In this document: piece after piece, positions 12,167 through 24,337 of the stretch
Layout: every line of letters begins with the position of its first letter
Numbering within the stretch: the stretch's first letter is position 1
Source of the DNA: Dendrobium chrysotoxum
Taxonomy: Eukaryota; Streptophyta; Magnoliopsida; Asparagales; Orchidaceae
Assembly (NCBI GenBank): GCA_019925795.1
Contig: CM034312.1
Location: 74,341,528-74,405,527, forward strand
DNA length: 64,000 bases
Direction of reading: 5' to 3'
Notes under the pieces: generated by a model
Seen by the model: only the letters and a program-made list of their open reading frames with translations
Told to the model about the DNA's origin: nothing
Databases searched by the model: none
Program-made: the position numbers and the translations under genes

Positions 12167-13134
12167 TTTTTTCATGCTTTTGATGGTTTTCAAGCTACAA
12201 AAGTGTGCAGGCATAAACCATATGACTATTCTATTTTTATTATGACTAACATGCTTATTTTGTGAAAATTTTTAAAATCAAGCTTTGGTCTTCTATATAT
12301 TAATATGCTATCATCCCTACCCTTTAACAAATCTTATCCATTCAATGAATAATATGTGCATCATCGTTGAAGTTAAATGTTTTTTCAACTTCTTACAAAA
12401 CTACTTGGGATATTGGAGTCAACTAAAAAATTGTAAGATATTTTGTTCAATTTTATTATAATTTATTTAATTTTGAAGAAAATTTGTTATATGGCCACTC
12501 CATTTTTGAGATACTACATTTAGTTCTTCTTAGTTAGGAGATTTGTGTATATTCCACTTAAAAGTAACTTTTGATTAATGATTCATGTTCTTAACTTATT
12601 ATAAAAAAAGTAAGTGTTTTTTCTCAATAATGCAACCAAAAATTAAAAACTAATGTATCACTTATTTTATTCAATTCATTTTTATATCATTTTTATTTAA
12701 TTGAATACAAGCATCATTTTTTTTAATGTCAGTTGGTAGCTAGTTTTGGATCACCCCTTTTGAGGTGAAAAGGGGCAAGTATTGTTTGTGTGTGGTAAGG
12801 AGAATGAGCCAGTGTAGAGTGGACAGTCGGTCAGGGATCACCCTGTTGGGTTGAGAAAGAGGAGAGTAGCTAACCTTTTAGTATGGTCTTCTGATCGACC
12901 CGGTTGTGAGATATTTCTTTAGAGGTGATATTTGTCATTAGTTATTTGATGTATCTCGTATGAGAGGCTTAACTCTGATAGAGATAAATAAATATTTGTT
13001 GAACTGATCGAGGAGCTTCTAAGTTTGCCATTGCCAGGAGGGAACACCTACCTGGAAGATGTGGATGGTGATGATCTGTCTTTCTCCAGTGTAAGATCTC
13101 AAAATTTTCTTGAAAACTATCACTTCTAAATTCA
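11941..13134. other. Intergenic DNA with a long TA repeat
   Basis: It contains the (TA)n run at 12100-12163 and otherwise AT-rich DNA. A GC-richer patch at 12735-12960 has no recognised family. At about 12990-13080 the plus strand reads for 31 codons (VELIEELLSLPLPGGN, then TYLEDVDGDDLSFSS) and ends at a GTAAGA donor-like site. It might be an exon scrap, but I cannot name it. Confidence 0.4.
12100..12163. repeat. (TA)n microsatellite
   Basis: TA dinucleotide run of about 64 bp. It produces spurious Tyr-Ile open frames. Confidence 0.95.
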
Positions 13135-13370
13135 CTTCTTAGGATAACAAAATGGGTTGTCCTAACTATAATCACAAGCACTCCTACTTGGGAAATTTTA
13201 TAAGTCAACATAAGAACTGCTAGTCCATAGAGCATGCCGGAACTGATAAAATATTTTTTTTCCTGTTAGATTAGTGGTCATCTTTGTTCTTTCAGATTAT
13301 TCACCACCAGTTTTATTTTGTATTTAGAAGTTAATTTTTCAAATCTGTGCACTTATATATATTAGTATAA
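13135..13370 (+). repeat. Dispersed duplicate, copy A of the intron segment at 18190-18405
   Basis: It is clearly alignable with 18190-18405: both share AGGATAACA.AATGGGTTG, CAAGCACTCCTA.TTG, ACATAAGAACTGCTA and ATTATTCACC.CCAG.TTTTATTTT.TAT. Copy B lies in the intron just before the CCT exon of the CONSTANS-LIKE pseudogene. Copy A has no CCT exon after it. It is either a duplicated piece of that gene or a dispersed repeat that had landed in its intron. Confidence 0.65.
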
Positions 13371-15085
13371 ATGTACATACACAAAGTGCACGTTGCTAAA
13401 ATTGAATGAAAATAGTGTACTCATGACATAGAAGAATCAAACAAAGATAATCAAACTTTTTTTAAAAAAATAAAAATAAAAAATTGCTTTTGAATGGCCT
13501 CAAACAATCCAATAAATATGAATGAATCATATAATCACATGCACAACTTGCCCGTTGATAGGACTTTAAAATTAATAAAAATATTATAAAATAAAAAAAT
13601 ATTAATATCAAAATTGAATATTACTAGTCACAATACAAATATTTAGCTGAGAAAATTTTTTTTATATATTGAAAAAAATTTTATAATAATTAATTATAAA
13701 TAGAACACAGGTAACAAATTAGTTCCTTAAAATTTACAAAAAAAATTTAGAACAAATTTTGCAACAAACACCCTGATTGATGACCTCAAATAACTTTATC
13801 TATCTCAAAGAAAAACTCAATGCATCATCTCATATATTTTTGCTCATCAATGATCTCATTGTGTATAATGTACCAATTACACAATTCAGTCAATATCACA
13901 TTTGCCTTCCAAAGGAAGTAAATTAAGCATGAACTTGCATATCATAGTAAACTCCCTGCAGCGAGAATTTTTGTCTTGAACACCTCTCATGTTATGTCAT
14001 TAATAAAAGTGATTGATGACCTCAAAATTATCTTTTCTTTTTCACTGACTGCACGAAAGTATGATTTAACTAAAGTAAAGTTTACTAAACATCATAAATA
14101 GGATTTAAATAAATTTAATTTAGATTTAATCTTCAAAAATATTTGGTATGAGTGATTGTTAAATTCATTCAAATTAAGTTATAATATTTTACTTTTTTAC
14201 TTAGGATTTAGTGATTTATATAACTTTTATATTTTTTTATTTTTATTTTGCTTAAATTAATTTTAACTAATATAATAAATATTTATTAATTAATAATAAA
14301 ATTAGATATAAACATATTAATTAAATATTAAAAAAATAAATAACCAGTTGCCTGAATAACAGATCAGTGGTTTGTGCCTCGAATTGGTTAAATGAAAAAA
14401 TAAGCTAACCGAAAAAAAGCCAACAACGTACTATTTTAGCAATTTCTAAATTTTTATGTTATTATTTAATTAATTTATTATATAAGTATCCATACTTTAA
14501 ATTTTCTTCTAAAATCATTTATTGCCACTCATCTCAAAAGCTCTATCTTACTCCCAAAGCAAAGTTTGTTGCCCCTTCCCTTCTCACTTTGCTTATGATA
14601 CCATTCTTGTTAATAGCGTAAAAAAATTTGAGGGGTCCTCAAATTTAACTTTTTCTGATTTATTCTTCTTGTAGTCCAAGATAATACTATTATTCGAGTA
14701 AGTGATGCAGCACTTAAAGTTTGTTCACTTTGTTAAGGAACTCAACATCTTTTGTATCCTTTACTGTGATATCTATTCAATGTCTATGTTTAGGACAATA
14801 ACTGGTGAAACGATGATGGTGAAACATGCATTTGAATGTGAGAAATTGCTTGATAAGAAGCATTTCAACCAAGACTGCAGGTTGAGACTTGGGAGACTAT
14901 TAAAGTGGTTAATATGGATTTTTCTACTTTATTTTGTCTGATTGATGCCATTTCTCCCCATCTTTTTTATACTGTAATTTGCTTGCATCACCAATTTTCT
15001 ACAAAATTTGTTTTATTTTGACAGAAAGTGATAACGTGTATCTATCTATTTATATCTAATTTTTCTTTTGTTTATACTCATCTAG
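13371..15085. other. AT-rich intergenic DNA upstream of the pseudogene pair
   Basis: No family was recognised. A 79-codon open frame at 14702-14941 (containing FRTITGETMMVKHAFECEKL) has more ordinary composition than its surroundings, but I could not match it, and it does not resemble legumain N-terminal exons. The rest is A/T-rich. Confidence 0.45.
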
Positions 15086-15405
15086 GCTGATATATGCCAT
15101 GCCTACCAAATCATAAAAAATGGTAGGTTGAAGGATGAAAATATCATCATTTTGATGTACGATGATATTGCATAGAATGAGAAAAATCTCAGACAAGGAA
15201 TTATAATTAACCGTTCTGATGGGGGTGATGTGTACACTGGAGTTCCCAAGGTTTGATTTTGATGGGACTTGACAGTACCATGATTTTTTTTTTGGTAATT
15301 GATCTATGTTTTCTTACATTTTGAGTAAAATTATCTGCAGGATTTTGTAGGAGATGATGTTAATAGTGGCAATATTTTTGTTGTTCTCCTTCACCCATTA
15401 ACGCT
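15086..15405 (+). pseudogene. VPE-like: Vacuolar processing enzyme (legumain) fragment, two exons
   Basis: Exon 1 (15086-15250) follows a TCTAG acceptor and reads ADICHAYQIIKNGRLKDENI, then IILMYDDIA, a TAG stop (15173-15175) where the family has Tyr or Met, NEKNLRQGIIINRSDGGDVY and TGVPK, ending at a GT donor. After a short intron (15251-15340, CTGCAG acceptor), exon 2 reads DFVGDDVNSGNIFVVLL before similarity stops near 15405. Both exon edges fall where plant legumain genes have introns (before ADVCHAYQ and after GVPK), so this is a genomic duplicate, not a retrocopy. The catalytic His and Cys lie in exons that are absent. Legumains are vacuolar Asn-specific cysteine proteases that mature storage proteins; this piece cannot make one. 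Confidence 0.88.
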
Positions 15406-17198
15406 ATATTTATAAATTTGAATCAAGATTTGCACATTATAGAATATGTTACATATATGATAATACAATAAAATAAGAAAAAAAAGATCATATAGATAGA
15501 TTAATATCTTCGACTTGAAGAAGTCCTTAACTGGATTAATAGGAAGTCCCTAGGTTACGGTGGATGAATATAAAAATAGTTGATCAATAGCTTCTATATG
15601 AAAGGGATCATTCACTTGAGTAATCGCCAGACCAAAATTATTTAATCGCATGTGTAAGATAGATACATAGGTCAATGCCGTATCCTTGGGACGAGTTCAT
15701 TTGTAGATTTCATCACCTCACTTCTCCTCAGTAAAATAATCACAAACGCCGAATAACAATCAAAGTAGAAGCCAGAAACTCACTATCGATGCCACCACTG
15801 TCATTTTCAGCCATCTCAAAGATGAATCCCCTATGTTTCCTCTGCGGGGCTCAACGAGCACTGATTTACTACAAATTGGATGCGGCCCGCCTTTACCTTC
15901 CCTGTGATGCCAGCATTCACTCCACCAATACCAGCTCCATTGGCCACATCCGTGCTTAGATCAGCTACTCCTGCAACTCCCAGCAAGCCAACATCCTCTG
16001 CCTCAATGATCGCCTACCTCTCTGTAGTACCCGTGGTCTCGCTGTCGACCCATGCCGTTGTATCCCTCAGCCGAGCTCTCCGCCATCATTTTTGCTGCTT
16101 CCAACCTTGCAGTTGCCAGCTACGCCTCATGGGAGGTTCCCTTCATATCTAATGTGGTGCTTAGCGGGTTGGCAAACCCAATGGAATTTGAACCCACCTG
16201 CATCCCCTTGTCTACTTCGTGTATTGCTCTTGATTTTATCTCAGTTTTTCCTAGTGGTGAAGGCCAAGCCCCATTCTCATCACAGGATTCCAACGTGCAA
16301 AATGTACATGTTCACTATTGCCACTCTTCACAACATGTTGTACCAATTATGTAAGATAGACATAATGAGTGATAGAAATCAAAAGAAATAAAAACTATAA
16401 ATATAAAAAGACAAATTTATAATACAAAAAAATTTGAAACTAATATGATTATAAATTAAAAAAAAATTAATAACATTAACCGAAATGATAAAATCTAAAA
16501 AGTTTATCAATATAAATCATTTCAATTAAATGAATGCCAATATTTTAAAAATAATTTAAATTATATATATATATATATATACTGAAATAAGATGAAAAAT
16601 CAACCAACTCAAATTAGTTAGATTTGATTGTAAATCTCTAAAATTAGATAACTGCCAAAATATTTGAATGAAAAAATAATAAACTTGAATGAAATATGAA
16701 ACTAACATCTAGAGAAAAATGCAATCTAGATAACACTATTTCTCGCAAGGTAATGATAAACAATGTTATTTGAAAGTATTCATTAATGAAGTTGGTATTC
16801 TATATTGCTTCCTAAATTCTAATTTAATATTTTTTGTTTATTATTATTATTTTTATGCAGTTGGTTGTGCTCCATTAAAGGATTTTGTGATGGGTGCTGG
16901 TCTACCTGATGGTCTAGAAATTGGTGAGGAATTTTTACAGACAAGGAATGAGGCAAAGATCAGATATAATGGGAAAAAAAAGTCGTCTGTAAGTTCTCAA
17001 CATTATATGCTCTAAGATGTACATATTTGATATTTCCTTGGGTAACTGTAGCTACTTCTAGAGTTTTAAAATTTTCCTTTTTACAATAGATTGAATTCAT
17101 TAACTATTCATGCTTTCTTCCAAGCACTCCTAACAAAAAAGCAAGTTATGGCATATTATCTCCTGTCAAAGTTACCTTTGATTTATATATATATTCAT

Positions 17199-17417
17199 TT
17201 AATTACAACATCCTCCAACAACCTGAGCAATGCTTTTGGCATGTTTACTATAAGGGATATTTGCTGATTTTCTGTAACCTGAATATACTAAACAACTACC
17301 ATCATCATCAACATCTTCATCATAATTATCATCATGATCATAATCATCTTTGTCATCTGCCTTATTACAACAATTTGGTGTGTTGAATAAAGCACAATAT
17401 TGATGCAAAATGATCAT
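17199..17417. other. CAT/ATC-rich trinucleotide patch within intron 2
   Basis: A local run of ATC, ATCATCATCAAC and TCATCATG words between 17295 and 17365 gives a spurious Asp-rich frame on the minus strand. It is microsatellite-like intronic sequence. Confidence 0.5.
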
Positions 17418-18189
17418 TTACATGCATGACACATTCCATTTTTATGTTTTTGTTTACATGTTCTTCATTTTTTCCAATGCCTTCTTTGAAACATTTAGTA
17501 AAAATAAATTTAACATTTAAATAGCATATTCACATCATTAAAGAAAATTTCACTCGCATCTTTGTTTGCATGTGATCATTAAAAATTTATATTGCCTAGC
17601 CTTATACTAAGGTACAACTGTAAGGGTTGGTGCATTAAAAAAAAAAAAAGAAAAGAAAAAAAAGGTACAACATGTAAGTGTAGAGACAAATTTTTTTCTT
17701 GATGAGAACACAAATTCACAGCTTAATACAACTTATTGCTTCTTTTTAATCTGCTTGTTGATCTCATTTTAAGTTTTCTTTATTCTACAATTCACAACTT
17801 ATAAGAATTAACAAGAAAATGATTTTAACTGAAGATACAGAAAAATAATTAAAAAATAGAATTAAATAATATTTGATCAGAAAAATGATTGAAAATTTCA
17901 TATATACCTCTAATAACATAAAAAATTTAAAAATATATAAGATATAGAAAAATGTTTAAAAATATATAGTAAGTCATCACCGAAACAATTAAATCATAAT
18001 TAAATAAGTATTTAATGAATTGTTTATTAAATAATATAAATAAAAAAATTAGTCAATATTTAAATTTATTCCTTTACAATGGTGATATTCAAAATTATTT
18101 TAAAAAATAAAACATAAATAAATTTTAGCAAAGTAAATATTTAATTATTAATTTACTGCATTTATTGAATTTGTAAATGATAAACCAAC

Positions 18190-18405
18190 TATTAGGATAA
18201 CAGAATGGGTTGGCCTGACTGTAATCTCAAGCACTCCTATTTGAAAATTTTGTAGTTTTACATAAGAACTGCTAATCCTTAGGGTATGAGGTAACTGATA
18301 AAATAGGTTTTTCATTAATCTTCTTTCTTTTAGATTATTCACCTCCAGCTTTTATTTTATATGCATAAGTTAATTTTACAAACATGTGCTCTAATAGATA
18401 TTTTT
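18190..18405 (+). repeat. Dispersed duplicate, copy B (intron of the CONSTANS-LIKE pseudogene)
   Basis: This is the partner of 13135-13370. It ends about 15 bp before the CCT exon acceptor. The alignment by eye is roughly 75-80 percent. Confidence 0.65.
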
Positions 18406-18516
18406 TTATGTATTCACTATAGGTATGGAAAACGTATCAGGTATGCTTCTCGTAAAGCAAGGGCAGATACTAGGAAGCATTTGAAAGGAAGATTTGTAAA
18501 GGCTGGCCTCTTCTAA

Positions 18517-20232
18517 CGAAAATGTAGTAGAGTGATTTTTTTTTTTGGGAACTGCAAGCAACAATTAATCAAACACATTGTATTTGTTCAAGTCTTCTAC
18601 AGATAAATAAGAATACTTTATTATTAAATATTCAAACCAGGTAGGGAGAAACAAAAAAATGCAACTCGACAAAAGTTTCCCCTATTTTCATGCAAATTTA
18701 TTGCGTAGAAGCTCCTTTGAAGTTTTGTTTGTTATGATGAATCATGAACATGTTCTCTGATTGATAGAAAGTTTTTTGTTCAAGTTAGTTTCTTTTGTAA
18801 AGGGGACTTTTATTCTAATTTTAATCATCACACTTTCTTTTAATTTAACATTTGTTATATATTGCAAAATATCAAAAGTTGTTTATTTCCTTGGAAATTC
18901 AGCAAATAGTAAATGCACAAGCTTATAAAGAAATGTAATAAATTATTTTCTTTACTGAAGTTGAATTTTTTCTCTAGGGGTAGTCTATTTTATTTTATTT
19001 TGTTTTATTCAAAAATGATGAGGGATAAATTAGAACATATATTGTTTGTATTCGTGATATTTGATAAACAATCTTCTCTTTTTACTAATGTCTATTATTA
19101 TGATAACATAAGTTTGTGAAAAGTAAACTCTAAACTTTTTATGTATTTAAATCATAACCTTTATAGAATTAATCCCTCATACTACTACAGTTGAAAACCT
19201 TTCACTTTTTCTTTACCCTTCATATCATTGGTGACTCCAAACTTTAATTTTCAGGCATCTGCTAAAGTAGCCCGGTAGATATTCTTTTTAAATAATACAG
19301 TTTGAGCCAAGGTGAGGGTGTATGGGGTTAGACGAAAAATTCTTATTCAACTAATGGTTTTACAATTTTTTGGGGGCACCCTAGATCATAGAAAAAAATT
19401 GAAACTTCAAACTATTAATGAATCTAATTTCGGCTTCACTTGCTTTTTTCATCTTTTCGATAAATTTAATATCTTTTATGAGAATTGACTTAATAAGTTT
19501 GAGGTTCATTACAAGGATAGCGTGATTTTGAAATAGAGTTTTGTCAATATTATTATAAACTACGTGGTCATTAACACGCCTTTGATGTCCAAATTTTATT
19601 TGTGTTGATCAATGGAATGGATTCGGGGAGTAGACTGATGATGATGGTTAATTTGAGAAAAGATGGATAACATAGGAGGAAGAGAGAAATAAAAAGAGAA
19701 TTAATTTGATATCACTAAAAAGGTTTTCCCCATACAACTTTTATTTCATAATGAAGATTTTATAATACCAGGTGAAGAGAAAGAGAATTCATGTGTAAAT
19801 GCCTTATTTAAAAAAGAAAAAATCCTTTAAATATACATGTATATTATATTTTTTTTGTTACACATGTTGGTTGCAGAGGAAGTGTAATCTCTCTTTTTAA
19901 TGTCAATTTGGGTTGACATATCATCTAAATGTATTGTTACAGATCTCACTTGCATTTGGTTTTGCAAATTGAATCAACAGTTCTTATCTTAGGACCTTCG
20001 GATCATAATATAGCTTCAATAGAAATTGAGCAAAATTATTTTGTATAAAAGAGATTTAATGAAATTGTGTAAAATTGTTTTGTATAAAAGATTTCATGGT
20101 GGACTAGCTCGTTACATTTTTGTACCAGGTGCTACTTTGTTCCCAATGCAATCTTATGGACTTAGTTTTGAACCGTCGAACTCCTGCAGGCTATTCTCTA
20201 TTGCTTGCTCTTATCATTGGTCATTTGCACCA
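18517..20232. other. AT-rich intergenic DNA
   Basis: The first part may be 3' untranslated and flanking DNA of the CONSTANS-LIKE pseudogene. At 20029-20095 a 36-38 bp word (GAG/GTGTAAAATTGTTTTGTATAAAAGATTT) is repeated twice in tandem. No gene was recognised up to the gypsy LTR. Confidence 0.5.
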
Positions 20233-22222
20233 TGTTGACCTCATTTTTGTAGGAGGTCACTAGGACCAATCAAGATCCTAGATCAACTCAGACCCTCAGA
20301 TCAATCCAGTTTAAACCCAAAAATTTAAACTAGAATCCAAGGTTCAAAGGCCCTATCCTGAAAGCCTTTTCCAATGCTTTTTCAAACACTTTAACCCTAA
20401 TCAAATGACCTATGATTTAGAGTCTATCAATTGCATATTGATAGGAGATGTGTCTAGAGGTAACCCTCAAAATTTGAGCTCATTTTGAGGCCTCTAACCT
20501 CAGAAATCGAATTAAAACCCAAAGGCTATAAAATTTTGAAATATTTATAGCCTATGCCATTAGACTTGCTACCTAGTGGACTTTGACCTTGAAGCCCTCT
20601 CCAAATCCTTTGATCACATACAACCCCTAATTATGACTTTTTAAAGATTAAACTACATTTAATGAATCCATTTTGACCCTCAGTAGACCAAGGGTCAAAA
20701 TGACCAAAATACCCCTTAGGGGTATAAATAGTCATTTTGAATTAAATGACCCTATCTTTGGATGGAACCACCTCCATTCAACTCCAAATACTGAAACAAA
20801 CATATTGGATCCAATTCCAACCCTTGGGTCAACTTTATTGACCAAGTCAACCAGGGTTGACCTAAATGCCCTTTAAGGTCCCAAATAGTCATTTTGACTA
20901 AATTGAATTCTTCAAACCCAAGGATTGCCGGGAGTCTGAATTTCATTTTGTTGCACTTTATTTCCTATGTTAGGCATCTCCCCGCTTGCGAGTTTGGCAG
21001 ACCACCTGGCCTATGAGGGTGCAGATCTGTCAAGGGAAATATGTGCAATCTTTAGGGAAAACCGATTTTTTTAAGTCTTTTTAAAACTACTTCATATTTG
21101 ATTTAAGCATTCATTGAGTCAACTAGCATGCACTGCATTAGAAATAAAATAAAATAAGTTAAAATTTTAATTGCATTTACTTTAAGCTTCATACTACCCA
21201 ATATAATTTAAAGGGTCAATTAAGGACTGCTCTAGATGTCGGCCATATTCTCAAAAACTTATCTTAAATAGATTTCCCTACCACTCTAACATAAAAGATC
21301 AAACTCGTGATTTTGAAGCATTTAGGTGGTTATCTAGCTCCCCAATCCAGGCCGGGGTAAGTTCAGATCCAACATTGCATTAGATAGGTTTGGGTTACTA
21401 ATTTTTAGTACCTAATGTCAATTTAAGTTCTGAGGCAGGCTCAAGCAATAAGACCTCAATCTTCTGAGAATCTAATCCCAACTTTCTAATAAAATTAATA
21501 ATTCAAATTAAAATATGTTTCAATCAAATTCAAGCCCAACACTTGGGATAGGCTAAGGTGCTTCTGAAATATTTCAGAATCCCAAATCACCTCCTACCAT
21601 TCTTCCTTTGGCCTCTAGAAAACAATTCTCACTTTTGATCCATTCCTTGTTAAATTTCCAATCCTTGCTTTCTTTGACATCAAACTTTGAAATCTAAAAA
21701 TAAAATTTCTACAGCTATTTTAATCGAGAGTTTTCGTAGGAAATACTAGTTTCCTATGATGTAATTAACAATAAGGCCTTACGCTCGTAGGAGATTTAAA
21801 AACCTAGATCAAACAAAATTTTCAAAATCAATTTTTTAAAAACTTAATTAATTATCTTTGGAAATTTTTAAGTCAAAATCAATAATCATTATCATCATTT
21901 TTAAATGATCAATAAAAATTAATATTTTCTTCCCTCAGGAAGATATATCAATTATTGTTGTAATTTTGATTATGAAATTAATGATAATTTATCCAAATTA
22001 TCATAGTTAAATACCCGAGTGAACAATCAATTTGACCCTTTGGGGTCATATGTAATTCTTGCTCAAATTTGACTATGATAATCAGGATGAAATTTTAATC
22101 CTATAAATTGAACCCATTAAGAAATGATATGCTCGTCTCTGGAGATGATATATCATTCATAATGATACGTTCAATTTCAAAATTAAAATTCAAGAAATTA
22201 AATCACCTAAAGATAGCTATAC
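20233..22222 (+). repeat. Gypsy 5' LTR (about 2.0 kb)
   Basis: It starts TGTTGACCTCATTTTTGTAG and aligns along its length with 45363-47405, apart from an extra insert and a deletion in the 3' copy. A TATA box (TATAAATAG, 20723-20731) is kept here; the 3' LTR has TATACACAA at the same place. No clear primer-binding site follows the last aligned base, so the inner end is approximate. Confidence 0.8.
20723..20731 (+). promoter_or_regulatory. TATA box of the gypsy 5' LTR
   Basis: TATAAATAG lies about 490 bp into the LTR, after ACCCCTTAGGGG. It is preserved in the 5' LTR and mutated in the 3' LTR (near 45855). Confidence 0.5.
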
Positions 22223-22559
22223 AAAATTTATTGCGTTGATATTTTTAACTAGCCTTCCTTTCGTTGGTCCCTCTACCCATTTCTTCCTTGCATGAGTCTG
22301 GCCAATATTAATAAGACATGTCATAAGAGAGGTGAGCGAGGAACCTCTATCAAAGTCAGGCTTTGACATTTTGCCTCCAAGTTTATTGGTAGAGCAAAAG
22401 AATCAAGCCAAATCCTTTAAAATCCTACTGTATATGTTGTAAACCTGTATACTCAAACAAATCTCAAGCATGCTAATTTTCACAATTTATAGAAAATCTT
22501 TCAATCCCAAAATCACAGTTTTAATTCTTTAAGCATAATTCAATCTCTCTTAAATCCTA

Positions 22560-23400
22560 ATCAATCTATATATTCTATCAACGCATATTAATTATGGTTC
22601 TTATAATTTAGTATGCCTGATAGAATATAAACATCTTTGCCAAATTCAATTCAAAATCTTTTCCTAAAATTCAATTCAAAATTTTGATTCTCTTGGCAAA
22701 GCCAATCTATGACATTTCATTCCCAAGCAGTTATCGGGATAAAACTGTTGAATCGGCTTCTTAAAATCTTTCCCTAAAATTTATAAACCTTTATGTTGAA
22801 TATAAATTCAACATATCATGTTTCAAAAATAAGAGGAGATGCTGCCGAATTTTCAAATCTCCTTCCAAAACTATTCAATTTCAATCGTTATTATCATATA
22901 ATTTCCTACAACACTTTCTTGTAGTTTAACATAAACAATGTGAATTCAATCCTTTCCAAATTCAACTTCAAATTTAAATTTTCTCAAATCAAGACTCTGA
23001 TATTTTTACCCTGAGTCAATCTACAAGGTAAAAAAGAGTCGAGCTGAAACCCCTTGATTTCACCTAAATTTGTAAACCTTCATATTGAGTTCACATTCAA
23101 CATGTTGAGTTTCAAAATTCAGGGGAGATCCAGTTCTAAATCATCAAAGTAAAGTATTTTAACTTTCAAACTTCAAACCTCTTTTCAAAAATATTCAAAT
23201 CAAATTCAAATTATTGTTGCTATATATTTTCTACAACATGCTCTTATAGTAAAACATATAAAACAAAAATTCAAATTTTCTTCAAATTAAATTTAACTTC
23301 TATATTTTATCATTGCATATTAGATTATAATTCGTATAATTCGATATACATAATAAAATATAAACTTCTTTTCAAATTTTAAATTCAAGATTTTAATTCA
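22560..23400 (+). repeat. Imperfect direct repeats in the gypsy leader
   Basis: Block 22680-22940 is repeated at about 22985-23280: shared words include AAACCTT.ATGTTGA, TCAACAT.T..GTTTCAAAA, GGGGAGAT and TTCCTACAACA. The block at 22570-22650 (GCATATTA..TTATAATT.AGTATGC.TGATAGAATATAAAC) recurs at 23310-23385. This is a tandem-type expansion of the untranslated leader between the LTR and the first coding segment. Confidence 0.55.
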
Positions 23401-23553
23401 AATCTTCTCTTTTCAAATCTCAGATAAATCAACCATCTGAAATGGCTAGAAATTTGCTTTTCTCTATTGATCGAAATGTCTATATTGAAGAACTGATTCA
23501 CTCTAGTACAATCCAGTTTTAAGTGGGATTTAACTACCTGAAGTTTTCTATCA

Positions 23554-24337
23554 ATGGAAACACAATTGATGACCTCGATGCTGAAAAATGATAAGGATGC
23601 TCCTGTGGTCGAGCTAGCAGTAGGGGCGGGGACTGACGTTCCCCTAATTCTTAAAATGGAGGCAGTTGTCGCCCCCGTACCTACTGTACCTTCTACTCAG
23701 GAGGACAAGGACATGAAATATGTTAATGATACTGAATGTTTGAAAAGGGATCTTCTAGTACTAGAGCACTCTTTGGTAGTGAGAAAGCTAGGAAGAATTA
23801 TTTGAGAAGGGTGAGGAAGAAGATTACCGTATCAAGAGGACTCTTTAGGGGAAGCACATTCTGAAAGCTAGGATGTTAAGAAACATCATCCATACTTGTG
23901 CTACCCAAGTTGGCCAAACTAAAGAACAATACATGAGACACCTAAAAGGGGTGATCTCGTATAAAATTGAAAAGGAAGTTTTAAAGGAAGAGAAGTCTAA
24001 AGCAAGGAACTTCACTCCTCAGCCAATACGGAAGGATAAAAAATTTGTTCAACAGCCTTCCACTTCTGTTTTGGTGGATGGATATCACCGGGTGCCTCAC
24101 CTCCCATCTGTAAAGATGGAGGAAATAGTTTTAACAGGATTTGGTAGGGGTCGCCCTCACAGCGGTAGACCACCGATCCCTTCTTCAAGATTTTCCAAGT
24201 TGGCCCCTGTGATAGCCAAATCTAAAGAGATTATTAAAGATTTGAAATCAGTAAATGTGAAGGGAAAGAGGCTCATGTCGCCTGAAAAGCACTACATACC
24301 AAAGAAGTTGAGTAATTCTATAGGGATACATATTTAA
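23554..24337 (+). pseudogene. Gypsy pre-gag coding region, decayed
   Basis: Two open segments (83 codons from 23554; 154 codons from 23873) in the leader-to-gag interval are rich in Lys, Glu, Pro and Val. They include low-complexity PVVELAVGAG, and GRGRPHSGRPPIPSSRFSKL further on. I recognise no domain. Tat-type elements often carry extra coding sequence ahead of gag, which is why I place them with the element. More coding-like DNA (24350-25040) with stops links them to gag. Confidence 0.5.

Larger units (their letters stand above)
15822..18516 (+). pseudogene. COL-like: CONSTANS-LIKE (B-box + CCT) pseudogene, three exons
   Basis: Exon 1 (15822-16350) starts with ATG and reads a B-box: CFLCGAQRALIYYKLDAARL, then YLPCDASIHS. 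Two zinc-ligand cysteines are Tyr (IYY for VYC, LYL for LCL). A TAG at 15957 follows. B-box-2-like remnants and a PSAELSAI segment then appear in shifted frames, up to a GTAAGA donor at 16351. Exon 2 (16861-16988) has a TGCAG acceptor and a GTAAGT donor and reads CAPLKDFVMGAGLPDGLEIG, then EEFLQTRNEAKIRYNGKKK. Exon 3 (18423-18516) holds the CCT core YGKRIRYASRKARADTRKHL and KGRFVKAGLF, then TAA. The exon 2-3 junction is one base out of phase, explained by an extra A in the A8 run near 16973-16981. RNEAK.RYN..KK followed by G-K-x-IRYASRKARADTRK points to the COL9/10-type subgroup of flowering and light-signalling nuclear regulators. Stops and frameshifts make it non-functional. Confidence 0.88.

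Noticed and set aside
11919..12167. Frame starting with a long Tyr-Ile run
   Set aside because: A translation of the (TA)n microsatellite.
12735..12960. GC-richer patch considered as a structural RNA gene
   Set aside because: No tRNA, snRNA or snoRNA boxes were found; no clear stem pattern by eye.
14702..14941. 79-codon plus-strand frame just upstream of the legumain fragment
   Set aside because: I tested it as the missing first legumain exon; it lacks the expected GSNGYxNYRHQ-type text. No other family was recognised, so it is not called a gene.
15880..16391. Three overlapping plus-strand frames with Pro/Ser-rich products
   Set aside because: Shadows and frame-shifted pieces of the CONSTANS-LIKE exon 1, not separate genes.
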